Shown piece after piece: positions 44,879 to 55,032 of a stretch of 64,000 nucleotides of DNA. Below the pieces are notes generated by a model. It was not told where the DNA came from and made no database searches. It worked only from the letters and a program-made list of their open reading frames with translations. Both the position numbers and the translations under genes were made by a program. Every line of letters starts with the position of its first letter. Position 1 is the first letter of the stretch. Source of the stretch: Alphaproteobacteria bacterium (GTDB lineage: Bacteria; Pseudomonadota; Alphaproteobacteria; Micropepsales; Micropepsaceae); NCBI GenBank assembly GCA_019241645.1, contig JAFAWQ010000022.1, positions 62,001 to 126,000 on the forward strand, read 5' to 3'.

Positions 44879-46033
44879 ATGCGTGTGTCCTATGTTTCAC
44901 GCGGACTGTTCCTCGCCGGTAGCTTGCTGGCATCGTTCGCGGCGATGCCCGCCGGGGCCGCCACGGAAAAAGTGATTTACTCCTTCAAGGGGGGGTACGA
45001 CGGTGCCGTTCCCGTTGCCGGTGTCCTAAAGCTCGGCAAGTCGTTCTACGGCACCACCTATAGCGGCGGCGGGACCGGATGCAGCGGAGTCGGTTGCGGA
45101 ACCGTGTTTAGTGTGACGACCGCAGGCAAGGAAACCGTGCTGCATACCTTTGGAGAGGGCGTCGACGGCGCGCGCCCGTTAAGCGTCCTACTCAATTTTG
45201 ACGGCATGCTCTACGGCACAACGCAAGACGGTGGAGACACCAATGCGGGCACCGTTTTTTCGATTACCCCCGACGGTGCTCATACGGTGCTGCATTCCTT
45301 CGGCAGCGGCGCGGACGGTGTCGAACCGTTTGCCGGCCTGATCAATGTCGATGGAACGTTTTACGGCACGACGATTGGCGGCGGCCCGGATTTCAACGGC
45401 ACCGTCTTTTTCATAAAGCCCACGGGGCAAGAAAAGGTGCTTTATTCATTCAATGCGAATGAGAGCGGCTATCCGTTCGCGGCACTTCTTCAGAAGGGCA
45501 AATCGCTTTACGGCACCACCGGGCGGGGCGGTGGCGGTGGTGTGTTCAAGGTTGCAATCAAAAGCGGGAAAGAGAAGGTGCTTCACTCCTTTAAAGCTGG
45601 CACCACTGAGGCGTCATTTCCTTACGCCAGTCTTATTAATGTAGGCGGCACGTTTTACGGCACCACGTTCGGGGGTGGAAGTGGCGACTGCGGCGGTGGT
45701 CAACACTGCGGAACGGTATTTACCGTGACCCCGGATGGGAAAGAGCAAGAGCTTTATTCCTTCAAGGGCGGTTCGGACGGCGCCAATCCGTACGCAGCCT
45801 TGCTGAATGTAAACGGTACGCTGTACGGCACGACGCAGGCTGCTGGGTCGGGAGGCCGCGGGACGGTCTTCAAGATAACCACAACTGGCGTTGAGACGGT
45901 GGTGCATGCGTTTGGCGGCGCCAATGGCGCCAATCCGCAGGGCACGCTGATTGAAGCCAACGGCAAGCTGTATGGCACGACCACTGCGGGCGGCGCTTAC
46001 GGCGAAGGCACAGTGTTCGAACTTACGCCATAA
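44879..46033 (+). CDS. Secreted GloVer-type seven-repeat protein 5
   Basis: This 384-residue exported protein is the most regular of the group. After a signal peptide ending at AGA come seven repeats of about 50 residues with cores SFYGTTYSGG, MLYGTTQDGG, TFYGTTIGGG, SLYGTTGRGG, TFYGTTFGGG, TLYGTTQAAG and KLYGTTTAGG, running from residue 57 to 365. GTVF and LHSF or LYSF strands alternate with them. A CGGAG lies shortly before the ATG. It lies 49 bases after the Ig-tailed gene and 65 bases before the next repeat gene. Confidence 0.87.
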   Translation: MRVSYVSRGLFLAGSLLASFAAMPAGAATEKVIYSFKGGYDGAVPVAGVLKLGKSFYGTTYSGGGTGCSGVGCGTVFSVTTAGKETVLHTFGEGVDGARPLSVLLNFDGMLYGTTQDGGDTNAGTVFSITPDGAHTVLHSFGSGADGVEPFAGLINVDGTFYGTTIGGGPDFNGTVFFIKPTGQEKVLYSFNANESGYPFAALLQKGKSLYGTTGRGGGGGVFKVAIKSGKEKVLHSFKAGTTEASFPYASLINVGGTFYGTTFGGGSGDCGGGQHCGTVFTVTPDGKEQELYSFKGGSDGANPYAALLNVNGTLYGTTQAAGSGGRGTVFKITTTGVETVVHAFGGANGANPQGTLIEANGKLYGTTTAGGAYGEGTVFELTP

Positions 46034-46098
46034 GAGCGAGTGCGAGCGCAACGGCTTCGCCGGCTACAAATTCAACAATCCAAGTAAGGAGTAGAATC

Positions 46099-47082
46099 GT
46101 GAAATTCACTGCCATTTTCTTTCTCGGCACGGCGTTGACCGCTTCGCCATGCCTTGCCGGCCCAAAATTCACGACTGTCGACGTCGAGGGCGTGTTCACG
46201 ATCGTCACCGGGCTCAATCAGTCCGGAGCGGTTACCGGAAGTTACGATGACGCCGATCTCAGCGCGCACGGCTTCTTGCGGACGCCGGACGGAACGGTGA
46301 CGAAGTTCGATGCCGTTTCCGGCAGCCATCGCACTGTGCCCGCCGGCATCAACGATGACGATGCCGTCACCGGAAATTACACCGATCCGGACACCGGCTT
46401 TGCGAAGGGCTTCGTGCGCGATCCCGCCGGCAACATCGCCACCTTCGATGCCACGGATGGAACGGGGCAGACATTCGCAAGCGCCATCAACAAAAAGGGC
46501 GAGGTCACTGGCTTCTACATCGACGGCACCGGCAACACCTTTGCGTTCGTCCGCAGCGCCAAAGGCAAGATCGACAGCTTCACGGTCGACGGCGCCGGCG
46601 CGCAGCCCACGGGCATCAACAACAAGAGAATGGTGACCGGCACCGCCTTCGGAGATCAGCCGTCCGGTTTCGTGCGCAACCGAGACAAGACCGCTATCAC
46701 CTTCACCGCGGCGGCGGACGGACACGGCACCGAATCCAATGCCATCAACGATGCCGGCTGGACCGGCGGCCGCTATGCCGACAGTAAGTTCAAGGTCCAT
46801 GGCTTTCTGCGGAATGCGGATGGAAAGGTAATCACCGTGGATGTGCCGGACGCGAAATCGACCAGTGTTCTCGCGCTCAACCAAGGGCACGACAGTGCCG
46901 GCCGGTGGGACGATGCCAAGACCTTCCACTCGTTCGTCCGCAAGGCGAACAACCGCTATTTCGCCTTCGATCCGCCGAAGGCCGTGAAGTCGATGGCGAC
47001 CGACATCAACGATGACGGCGTCGTGGCGGGCAATTACGAAAAGGCGGATGGAATCAGCCGTGGCTATATCCGGACGCCGTAA
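46099..47082 (+). CDS. Secreted seven-repeat protein (INxxGxxTG type)
   Basis: This is a 327-residue exported protein that starts at GTG with AAGGAG nine bases upstream; the signal peptide ends near CLA. Seven repeats of about 42 residues have cores LNQSGAVTG, INDDDAVTG, INKKGEVTG, INNKRMVTG, INDAGWTGG, LNQGHDSAG and INDDGVVAG, each followed by a HGF(L/V)R or similar strand and an FD turn. The same architecture is found in the protein encoded at 25345-26364. It is the last gene of the rightward cluster before aprM, 138 bases away. Confidence 0.82.
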   Translation: MKFTAIFFLGTALTASPCLAGPKFTTVDVEGVFTIVTGLNQSGAVTGSYDDADLSAHGFLRTPDGTVTKFDAVSGSHRTVPAGINDDDAVTGNYTDPDTGFAKGFVRDPAGNIATFDATDGTGQTFASAINKKGEVTGFYIDGTGNTFAFVRSAKGKIDSFTVDGAGAQPTGINNKRMVTGTAFGDQPSGFVRNRDKTAITFTAAADGHGTESNAINDAGWTGGRYADSKFKVHGFLRNADGKVITVDVPDAKSTSVLALNQGHDSAGRWDDAKTFHSFVRKANNRYFAFDPPKAVKSMATDINDDGVVAGNYEKADGISRGYIRTP

Positions 47083-47220
47083 TTCACAGCCGACTTGAGT
47101 TCGCCGGCGCTGTCCATTTTGTAGGGCCGGCGAATGCCTTTCTGAAGTGGGCCATTTGCCCACGCCGGGGCTTGCCGCTATTGCTCCTCTGACAAAGCAG
47201 GGGAGCAGAGCGGCTTATTC

Positions 47221-48003
47221 ATGTTCGGCCAGAATCCGTTCGCCACACTTTCAGACTGGATCGATCCCGCACTCATGCAGGGTTATATCGGCCTGATGGT
47301 CGCGCTGGTGGTGGGCGGCACGCTGTTGGACATGCTGCACAAGCGAAACGCCGAATACTTCTTCCGCCACCGTCAAAAGGCTGCCGCATCCCAGCGCCGG
47401 AAGGTAGCCGGCGGTGAGAAGGTTCTCCTTGCGGTGGAGGCGGTCGGCGAAGGGCTTGTCTCCGGTGAATTCTGCAACCCGCGCCGGCGCCTCGCCCATC
47501 TACTGACCATGTATGGGTTCCTTGCCTACGCAGCCGCTACCGCCATCATGGTGTTCAGGTACGCGTCGCCCGATGCCGCGACGCCGGTCATCATCCCCTG
47601 GCTGTGGCACGTGGGGGCATTGATGCTGTGCATCGGCGGCGCGTGGTTCTGGTTCTTCATTCGCGTGGATGTTGCCGCCGAAGGGCATTCGCCGTTTCGC
47701 TTCGTGCATGCGGACCTATTTGTCGTGGTGCTGCTGAAGAGTGCGGCCTTGGCCCTCATTTGGTCGTGGCTGCAATGGATGCACAGCCCGCTCGCGATTT
47801 GGGCGCTCGGGCTCTACCTGATCGCCACCACCGCGCTGTTCGCGTCCGTGCCATGGTCGAAATTCTCGCATATGTTCTACAAGCCAGCGGCGGCGTTTCA
47901 GCGCCGGCTGGAGGAAGCGCGCGGGTCGCGCGCGAATCTGCCGCCGCCCGCCGACAAGCCCGAGACCTTCGGCAGCGCTCGCGAACTGCCGCAGCACTAT
48001 TGA
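47221..48003 (+). CDS. aprM: AprM-like membrane protein of the APS reductase locus
   Basis: This 260-residue inner-membrane protein has about five hydrophobic helices and a basic, Pro-rich C-terminal tail, with fold-level likeness to cytochrome-b-type (NarI-like) subunits. It has no Fe-S motif, so it is not a full QmoC. Directly followed by aprB and aprA, it matches the aprM-aprB-aprA order of many sulfur oxidisers, where AprM is thought to tie the soluble reductase to the membrane and pass electrons to quinone. His residues near the helix ends (WLWHVGAL, FVHADLF) could bind haem. The assignment leans on gene order. Confidence 0.8.
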   Translation: MFGQNPFATLSDWIDPALMQGYIGLMVALVVGGTLLDMLHKRNAEYFFRHRQKAAASQRRKVAGGEKVLLAVEAVGEGLVSGEFCNPRRRLAHLLTMYGFLAYAAATAIMVFRYASPDAATPVIIPWLWHVGALMLCIGGAWFWFFIRVDVAAEGHSPFRFVHADLFVVVLLKSAALALIWSWLQWMHSPLAIWALGLYLIATTALFASVPWSKFSHMFYKPAAAFQRRLEEARGSRANLPPPADKPETFGSARELPQHY

Positions 48004-48029
48004 TCCACGCTCCATAGACCGAGGCTGAC

Positions 48030-48491
48030 ATGCCCACCTTCGTGTACATGACGAGTTGCGATGGCTGCGGGCATTGCGTCGATATCTGCCCCTCCGACAT
48101 CATGCATATCGATAAAACTTACCGGCGCGCCTTCAACATCGAGCCGAACTTCTGCTGGGAATGCTATTCCTGCGTGAAGGCGTGCCCGCAGAACGCCATC
48201 GACGTTCGCGGCTATGCTGACTTCGCGCCATTGAATCACAGCGTCCGCGTGCTGCGCGAAGAAAAGAAGGGCGTGATTTCGTGGAAGATCAAGTTCCGCG
48301 ACGGACGCGAGAAAGATTTCGTCTCTCCAATTCGCACCACACCCTGGGGCTCGATCAAGGCGCCGTCCGAATATGCCCCGCCGGGCAAAGCAGCGTTCGC
48401 CGCACAGGAGCTCGCGCATGAGCCGGATGCTCTGAACGTCCCGGCGTTGCCGGCGCTCGCGCGCGAAAAACTGAAACAGGGCATTCTCTGA
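48030..48491 (+). CDS. aprB: Adenylylsulfate reductase beta subunit
   Basis: AprB carries electrons between the flavin of AprA and the membrane partner. The 153-residue product has two [4Fe-4S] ferredoxin motifs, CDGCGHCVDICP near residue 11 and CWECYSCVKACP near residue 47. Next comes a strand region and a C-terminal tail (SPIRTTPWGSIKAPSEYAPP) that wraps the alpha subunit in known structures. It overlaps aprA by one base (TGATG). Confidence 0.95.
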   Translation: MPTFVYMTSCDGCGHCVDICPSDIMHIDKTYRRAFNIEPNFCWECYSCVKACPQNAIDVRGYADFAPLNHSVRVLREEKKGVISWKIKFRDGREKDFVSPIRTTPWGSIKAPSEYAPPGKAAFAAQELAHEPDALNVPALPALAREKLKQGIL

Positions 48492-50332
48492 TGGCGCTGT
48501 TCTCCCGCCGCAAAACCATCCGCGTCGACTCCGATATTCTCATCATCGGCGGCGGCATGGCCGGCTGCGGCGCAACCTACGAATCCCGCTACTGGGGCCG
48601 CGATCTGAAAATCGTCTGCGTCGAGAAAGCGAACATCGAGCGCAGCGGTGCGGTGGCGCAAGGCCTGTACGCCATCAATTGCTACATGGGCATGCAGTGG
48701 GGCGAGAACCAACCCGAGGATCACGTGCGGTACGCACGCAACGACCTGATGGGATTGGTTCGCGAGGACCTCGGCTACGACATCGCACGCCATGTCGACT
48801 CCACCGTGCACAAATTCGAGGAATGGGGCCTGCCGATCATGCGCGATCCCGCCACCGGGCGGTATCAGCGCGAAGGCAAGTGGCAGATCATGATCCACGG
48901 CGAGAGCTATAAGCCCATCGTCGCGGAAGCTGCGCGTAAAAGCGCAACGCAAATCTACAACCGCATTATGGTCACGCATCTGCTGATGGACGCGACCAAG
49001 CAGAATCGCGTCGCTGGGGCCGTCGGTTTCAATGTGCGCACCGGTGATTTCTATGTCTTCCGCGCCAAAGCGGTAATCGTTTCAGCGGGCGGCGCATCGC
49101 ATATCTTCAAGCCGCGGGCAGTGGGCGAGGGCATGGGCCGTACGTGGTATGCGCCGTGGAGCAGCGCCTCGGCCTACGCGCTGCCGATCCTTGCCGGCGC
49201 CAAGATGATGCAGATGGAAAACCGCATTGTGCTGACGCGCTTCAAGGATGGTTACGGCCCGGTCGGCGCCTACTTCCTGCATCTCAAGACGTACACGCAG
49301 AACGCCTATGGGGAGGAATACGAAACCCGCTGGTTCGACAAGCTGCGTGAAAGCATCGGGGATTATGTCGATCACCATCCTGTGCCGACCTGCCTGCGAA
49401 ATCACGCCTTCCTCGAAGAAACCAAAGCCGGACGCGGTCCCATCCGCATGGTGACGAAGGAAGCCTTCCAGGATCCGCACAAGGAAACGGTGGGCTGGGA
49501 GAACTTCTTGGGCATGACCATCGGCCAGGCGGTCGTGTGGGCCTCGCAGAACATCGATCCCAAGCACATCAATCCGGAGCTCACCATGTCTGAGCCGTAT
49601 GTGATGGGTTCGCATGCGACGTGTTCCGGCGCGTGGGCCAGCGGGCCATCGGATTACGCACCGGCGGAATATCAGTGGGGCTACAACCGGATGATGACGG
49701 TGGAAGGGCTGTTCGGCGCCGGCGACACCATCGGCGGCACCGCGCACAAATTCTCTTCCGGCTCTTTCACCGAAGGCCGCATCGCCGCAAAGGCGGCGGT
49801 GAACTACGTGCTCGATCTGCGTGACCAGCCGCAGGTGAGCGAAGCGGAATGCGAAAGCTTGAAGAAAACCGTGTTCCAGCCGATGGAGCACTACGCGGTG
49901 TACCGCAACGAGATCGTCGCAGGCACGGTTTCTCCCAGCTACCTGCTGCCGATCCACGGGCTGCAGCGGCTCGAGAAGATCATGGACGAGTATGTCGGCG
50001 GCATCGGCGCCAACTACACCACCAACGAGCCGCTGCTGATACGCGGCCTCGAACTTCTCGACATGCTGAAGGAAGATCTGGCGCAGATCGGCGCGGAAGA
50101 TCTGCACCAACTGCAGCGCGCCTGGGAATTGCAGCATCGCGTGCTGGCATCGGAAGCCGTCACGCGCCACACGCTCTACCGCACCGAGACCCGCTGGCCG
50201 GGCTATTACTACCGCGCCGATCATCCCAAGCTGGATGACAATGACTGGCATTGCTTCACGCTCTCGCGCTTCGACCGCAACAGCGGTAGCTGGGAGATGG
50301 AGAAGGCGCCGGTCTACCACATCGTGGATTGA
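48491..50332 (+). CDS. aprA: Adenylylsulfate reductase alpha subunit
   Basis: This flavoprotein interconverts APS and sulfite plus AMP. In sulfur oxidisers it works toward APS, after which ATP sulfurylase releases sulfate. The 613-residue product begins with the FAD Rossmann motif GGGMAGCGA, and has the fumarate-reductase-like blocks ERSGAVAQGLYAIN, SAGGASHIF, GEGMGRTWYAPWSS, and CSGAWASGPSDYAP. The C-terminal capping domain ends with RTETRWPGYYYRADHP. Length and motifs fit a functional enzyme. No ATP sulfurylase gene or qmoAB lies in this window. Confidence 0.96.
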   Translation: MALFSRRKTIRVDSDILIIGGGMAGCGATYESRYWGRDLKIVCVEKANIERSGAVAQGLYAINCYMGMQWGENQPEDHVRYARNDLMGLVREDLGYDIARHVDSTVHKFEEWGLPIMRDPATGRYQREGKWQIMIHGESYKPIVAEAARKSATQIYNRIMVTHLLMDATKQNRVAGAVGFNVRTGDFYVFRAKAVIVSAGGASHIFKPRAVGEGMGRTWYAPWSSASAYALPILAGAKMMQMENRIVLTRFKDGYGPVGAYFLHLKTYTQNAYGEEYETRWFDKLRESIGDYVDHHPVPTCLRNHAFLEETKAGRGPIRMVTKEAFQDPHKETVGWENFLGMTIGQAVVWASQNIDPKHINPELTMSEPYVMGSHATCSGAWASGPSDYAPAEYQWGYNRMMTVEGLFGAGDTIGGTAHKFSSGSFTEGRIAAKAAVNYVLDLRDQPQVSEAECESLKKTVFQPMEHYAVYRNEIVAGTVSPSYLLPIHGLQRLEKIMDEYVGGIGANYTTNEPLLIRGLELLDMLKEDLAQIGAEDLHQLQRAWELQHRVLASEAVTRHTLYRTETRWPGYYYRADHPKLDDNDWHCFTLSRFDRNSGSWEMEKAPVYHIVD

Positions 50333-50357
50333 GGCCGGGGAGATCGCGCTGGTTCGG

Positions 50358-51125
50358 TTGTTGCGTTGTGTGGCAGTGATCGGCGTGAGTTTGGCGCTGA
50401 CCAATGACTCGTTCGCGGCTGCCAAAATGCAACCGCCTGCGTCGAAGGCGGCGCCATCGGTATTTCAGCAGGAACAACGCATGAGCTTCGGCCAGCGGAT
50501 GCGCCGCTGGGAGCCGCTGATCGCGCAAGCCGCGAAGCGCTTCGATGTGCCGGCGGAATGGATTCGCGCCGTGATGCAGGCGGAAAGCGGCGGCCGCACC
50601 ATGCTGGCTGAAAACCGGCCGATCATATCGAACATGGGCGCCATGGGGCTCATGCAGCTGATGCCGGACACCTACAACGACATGCGTCGGCAGCACGGTC
50701 TGGGAGCCAATCCATACGATCCGCATGACAACATCTTCGCGGCGACCGCTTACTTGCGCTGGCTGCGCGGCAAGTACGGTTATCCGAAGATGTTCGCGGC
50801 CTACAATGACGGCCCCGGCAATCTCGAAGCGCGGATGATGAATCTGGGGCTGCTGCCGCGCGAAACGCAGGCTTATGTCGCCAGGATCACGGGGCAATCG
50901 ATAACCGGCGGCGTGTTCGCACGCGGCAAGCTGAAATTCACCCGGCCGAACGGCGCGGCGGTGATCATCGAGGGCGCGAGCGTGCGTGCCGTCCGCGCGC
51001 CGTTTCCCGGAGAATATACCGATGGCGTGCAAACGGTGATCACCGCCGGCCGCCTGAGTCAGGGTGTGCGCGAAAGCCTGGCGCGGGTGAAGGCGATCAT
51101 CCGCAGCCACGGCGGCGCGGCTTAA
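50358..51125 (+). CDS. Lytic transglycosylase (SLT domain)
   Basis: This enzyme cleaves peptidoglycan glycan strands in the periplasm. The SLT-type catalytic domain has the Glu in QAESGGRT (about residue 72), then GAMGLMQLMPDTYNDM and AAYNDGPGN. No ATG gives a signal peptide; the first in-frame candidates after the aprA stop are TTG codons at 50358 and 50361, which yield a hydrophobic start (LRCVAVIGVSLAL) cleaved near FAA. A frame reaching back to 50235 would overlap aprA and lacks sense. GGGGAG lies about 15 bases before the TTG. Mature length is about 230 residues. Confidence 0.85.
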   Translation: MLRCVAVIGVSLALTNDSFAAAKMQPPASKAAPSVFQQEQRMSFGQRMRRWEPLIAQAAKRFDVPAEWIRAVMQAESGGRTMLAENRPIISNMGAMGLMQLMPDTYNDMRRQHGLGANPYDPHDNIFAATAYLRWLRGKYGYPKMFAAYNDGPGNLEARMMNLGLLPRETQAYVARITGQSITGGVFARGKLKFTRPNGAAVIIEGASVRAVRAPFPGEYTDGVQTVITAGRLSQGVRESLARVKAIIRSHGGAA

Positions 51126-51238
51126 AAAGGCACTTTCGTGCCGTGTTACGGCCGCGGGGCGCGGTGGGCTGTTGGAGCGTTGCGTGTGCTGCTGATAGAT
51201 TCTGCAAGCCTTGAAGAATCGGCCGAAGAGACTTCGAG

Positions 51239-51424
51239 ATGAAAAGACACAGTTTGCAGAATTCCTTCGCGTTATGGTGGGAACAGCCATCGTCTAAAAT
51301 AAAGGTCGGCGTCTTCGTCGCTATGTTAATTGTGGTGGGACTTTTCGCCTTGGGATTAGAGCCCAAACCTGTTGCCGCCAAATTTGGGCTTGGGCCTGGC
51401 TGGGGTGCGCGCTGGAAGCCTTGA
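51239..51424 (+). CDS. Small single-span membrane protein
   Basis: This is a 61-residue product with a basic N-terminus, one membrane segment (VGVFVAMLIVVGLFALGL, residues about 24-41) and a short Gly/Trp-rich tail. The ribosome-binding site is weak. It lies in the 384-base gap between the lytic transglycosylase and rplU, where nothing else is seen. The function is unknown. Confidence 0.5.
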   Translation: MKRHSLQNSFALWWEQPSSKIKVGVFVAMLIVVGLFALGLEPKPVAAKFGLGPGWGARWKP

Positions 51425-51509
51425 CCCGCGAGGGGCGGTAAGTATATTGCGCGGCTTGCTCGCGGGGCGCTGCTCCAGCGGGACATTAACGATTTCAGGA
51501 ACTTAGCTC

Positions 51510-51827
51510 ATGTTTGCGGTCATCCGCAGCGGCGGAAAACAGTATCGGGTTGCCGAGAACGACGTGCTCTCGCTGGACAAGCTCGAGGGGGAGGTCGGCG
51601 CCAAGCTGACGCTATCCGACGTGCTGATGCTGGGCGGCGACAAGCCGAAGCACGGCGCGCCCCTCATCTCCGGCGCCAGCGTCGCGGCGGAAATCATCGA
51701 GCAGGGCCGCGGCCCGAAGACGATCGCCTTCAAGAAGAAGCGGCGCAAGAACACCCATCGCAAGCGCGGCGGCCGGTCTCACCTGACCACGGTGAAGATC
51801 ACCGGCATCAGCGCGGGCAAGGAATAG
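51510..51827 (+). CDS. rplU: 50S ribosomal protein L21
   Basis: L21 binds 23S rRNA in the large subunit. The 105-residue product starts [14 protein letters not shown] and ends with the conserved [19 protein letters not shown] segment and TVKITGI. It is directly followed by rpmA, the standard pair. Confidence 0.97.
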   Translation: MFAVIRSGGKQYRVAENDVLSLDKLEGEVGAKLTLSDVLMLGGDKPKHGAPLISGASVAAEIIEQGRGPKTIAFKKKRRKNTHRKRGGRSHLTTVKITGISAGKE

Positions 51828-51831
51828 AACG

Positions 51832-52110
51832 ATGGCGCACAAGAAAGCAGGCGGCTCTTCGCGCAACGGGCGCGATTCACCGGGCCAGAGGCTGGGCGTG
51901 AAGATTTTCGGCGGCCAGGAAATTGTCGCCGGCAACATCATCGTCCGCCAGCGCGGCACGCAGTTTCATCCCGGCGAGAATGTCGGCATGGGGCGCGATC
52001 ACACACTGTTCGCCACGGCGGACGGCAAGGTGCAGTTCCGCGAGGGCTTCAAGCGGCGCACCTATGTGTCGGTTGTCACGGCAGGCGCGGAGCAAACCGC
52101 GGCGGAATAG
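51832..52110 (+). CDS. rpmA: 50S ribosomal protein L27
   Basis: L27 reaches toward the peptidyl-transferase centre. The 92-residue product has the N-terminal [20 protein letters not shown] and the [22 protein letters not shown] and GRDHTLFA blocks. No cleavable N-terminal extension is present. A strong terminator follows at 52159-52188. Confidence 0.97.
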   Translation: MAHKKAGGSSRNGRDSPGQRLGVKIFGGQEIVAGNIIVRQRGTQFHPGENVGMGRDHTLFATADGKVQFREGFKRRTYVSVVTAGAEQTAAE

Positions 52111-52158
52111 GCGGCACGGAATTCGGGCCGCCACGAATTGGCGGCCCGTCACGGGCGA

Positions 52159-52188
52159 GGGAAGATGGTCCGCCATCTTCCCTTTTTT
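52159..52188 (+). terminator. Rho-independent terminator after rpmA
   Basis: GGGAAGATGG, a TCCG loop and CCATCTTCCC form a perfect ten-pair stem followed by six T. It separates the rplU-rpmA transcript from the GNAT-obgE unit. Confidence 0.9.
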
Positions 52189-52216
52189 GTTTCCCTCGCA
52201 AGATTGAGGGCGTGCC

Positions 52217-53793
<1,577 letters not shown>

Positions 53794-53819
53794 CCGCCTT
53801 GGGGTAGAATTTGGGTGCC

Positions 53820-54482
53820 ATGAATCAGACGGCTGAGCGGTCCGCGTTCCATTGGCTGAGGCCGCCCGGCCCCGTGGCTGACGGACTGAAAATCGGGCTT
53901 CTCGGCGGCTCCTTCAACCCCGCGCATGAAGGCCATCTCCATGTCAGCGAAGTGGCCCTGAAACAGCTCGGGCTGGATTACGTCTGGTGGCTGGTGGCAC
54001 CGCAAAATCCCCTGAAGGCGATTTGCGGCATGGCCCCGTTGCAGGAGCGGCTGGCCTACGCAGCGGAAAAATTCGAACACCACCCTCGCATTGTCGTGAT
54101 GGATATCGAACGCGGCCTGGGCACGCGGTACACCATCGACACCTTACGCATTCTTCTGCGGCGTTTCCCGGGGGTGCATTTCGTCTGGCTGATGGGCAGC
54201 GACAATCTGGAAGGCTTCCGGGGCTGGCGGCGCTGGCCCGAAATCGTTCGTTCCGTTCCCATCGCAGTTGTGATGCGGCCCACAAGCTCGTTGGCGCCGC
54301 TGCGTTCCAAGGCGATGCAACGTTTTGCCAACGCGCGCGTGACAGATTTGCGAAATTTCGCGGTCATGCCACCGCCCGCGATTGCGGTTCTCGACGGCCA
54401 TCGCTGCCGCCAAAGCGCGAGCGCTATCCGGGCCCGGAATCTTCCGGGTGAAGCATTGGTCCGGCTCGCCGCCTTGTGCTAA
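53820..54482 (+). CDS. nadD: Nicotinate-nucleotide adenylyltransferase
   Basis: NadD makes deamido-NAD from nicotinate mononucleotide and ATP in NAD synthesis. The 220-residue product has the nucleotidyltransferase motif GGSFNPAHEGHL (about residue 30), the WWLVAPQNPLK block and the late ISSTxIR-type motif as SASAIRARNL. An in-frame TTG nine bases upstream is an alternative start; I prefer the ATG. Confidence 0.94.
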   Translation: MNQTAERSAFHWLRPPGPVADGLKIGLLGGSFNPAHEGHLHVSEVALKQLGLDYVWWLVAPQNPLKAICGMAPLQERLAYAAEKFEHHPRIVVMDIERGLGTRYTIDTLRILLRRFPGVHFVWLMGSDNLEGFRGWRRWPEIVRSVPIAVVMRPTSSLAPLRSKAMQRFANARVTDLRNFAVMPPPAIAVLDGHRCRQSASAIRARNLPGEALVRLAALC

Positions 54483-54571
54483 TGTCTCATAGTTAGAAGG
54501 AGCGCCGGCGGCCGCTTTATGCGAACAGAATCTGTGTCTCCGCGTTTCCTTTGTCCAGGAGGAGAAAGACT

Positions 54572-54979
54572 CTGATCAGCAAGCCGTCGAGCACCGGCAA
54601 ATTGCCGCGCCGTTCCAAATCGCCGCTGTCCGCACCGGACGAAACGTTGTTGTCCCGCATTCAAGCTTCGCTGGACGCCGACAAGGCCGAAGATATCGTC
54701 ACCATCGAACTGGAGGGACGATCCTCGATTGCGGATGCTCTCGTGATCGCCAGCGGACGTTCCGCGCGCCACGTTTCCGCGATCGCCGAGAATCTTGCCC
54801 GGAAGCTGAAAGACGCCGGCTACGGCACGCGCCCGGTCGACGGGCTCGCGCAGGGCGATTGGGTGCTCGTCGATGCTGGCGATGTCATCGTGCACATTTT
54901 CCGTCCGGAAGTTCGCGCTTATTACGATCTTGAGGGCATGTGGATCGTGCGCGAGCCGGAGCGCGCAAGCGCGCATTGA
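54572..54979 (+). CDS. rsfS: Ribosomal silencing factor RsfS
   Basis: RsfS binds L14 and blocks subunit joining when nutrients run low. The core reads ASLDADKAEDIVTIELEG, then IASGRSARHVSAIAENLA and DWVLVDAGDVIVHIFRPEVR. There is no ATG near the start. A strong AGGAGGAG at 54557-54564 lies eight or nine bases before an in-frame CTG at 54572, which I take as the start; a TTG at 54551 lacks a ribosome-binding site and includes it. A 30-residue Ser/Lys/Pro-rich N-terminal tail precedes the core. Confidence 0.9.
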   Translation: MISKPSSTGKLPRRSKSPLSAPDETLLSRIQASLDADKAEDIVTIELEGRSSIADALVIASGRSARHVSAIAENLARKLKDAGYGTRPVDGLAQGDWVLVDAGDVIVHIFRPEVRAYYDLEGMWIVREPERASAH

Positions 54980-55032
54980 TTGTGCCGCGAGGATAGTGCT
55001 TACACAGTCACGAAACACTGCAGGCCAGCGCG

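Noticed and set aside
34492-47082. CRISPR-like repeats or a prophage in the repeat-protein cluster
   Set aside because: The periodicity is in protein-coding repeats of about 42-55 codons with diverged DNA; no spacers, integrase, capsid or tail genes are seen.
49082-50425. A 447-residue antisense open frame over aprA
   Set aside because: aprA is complete with clear motifs; the antisense frame has no start signal or homology pattern.
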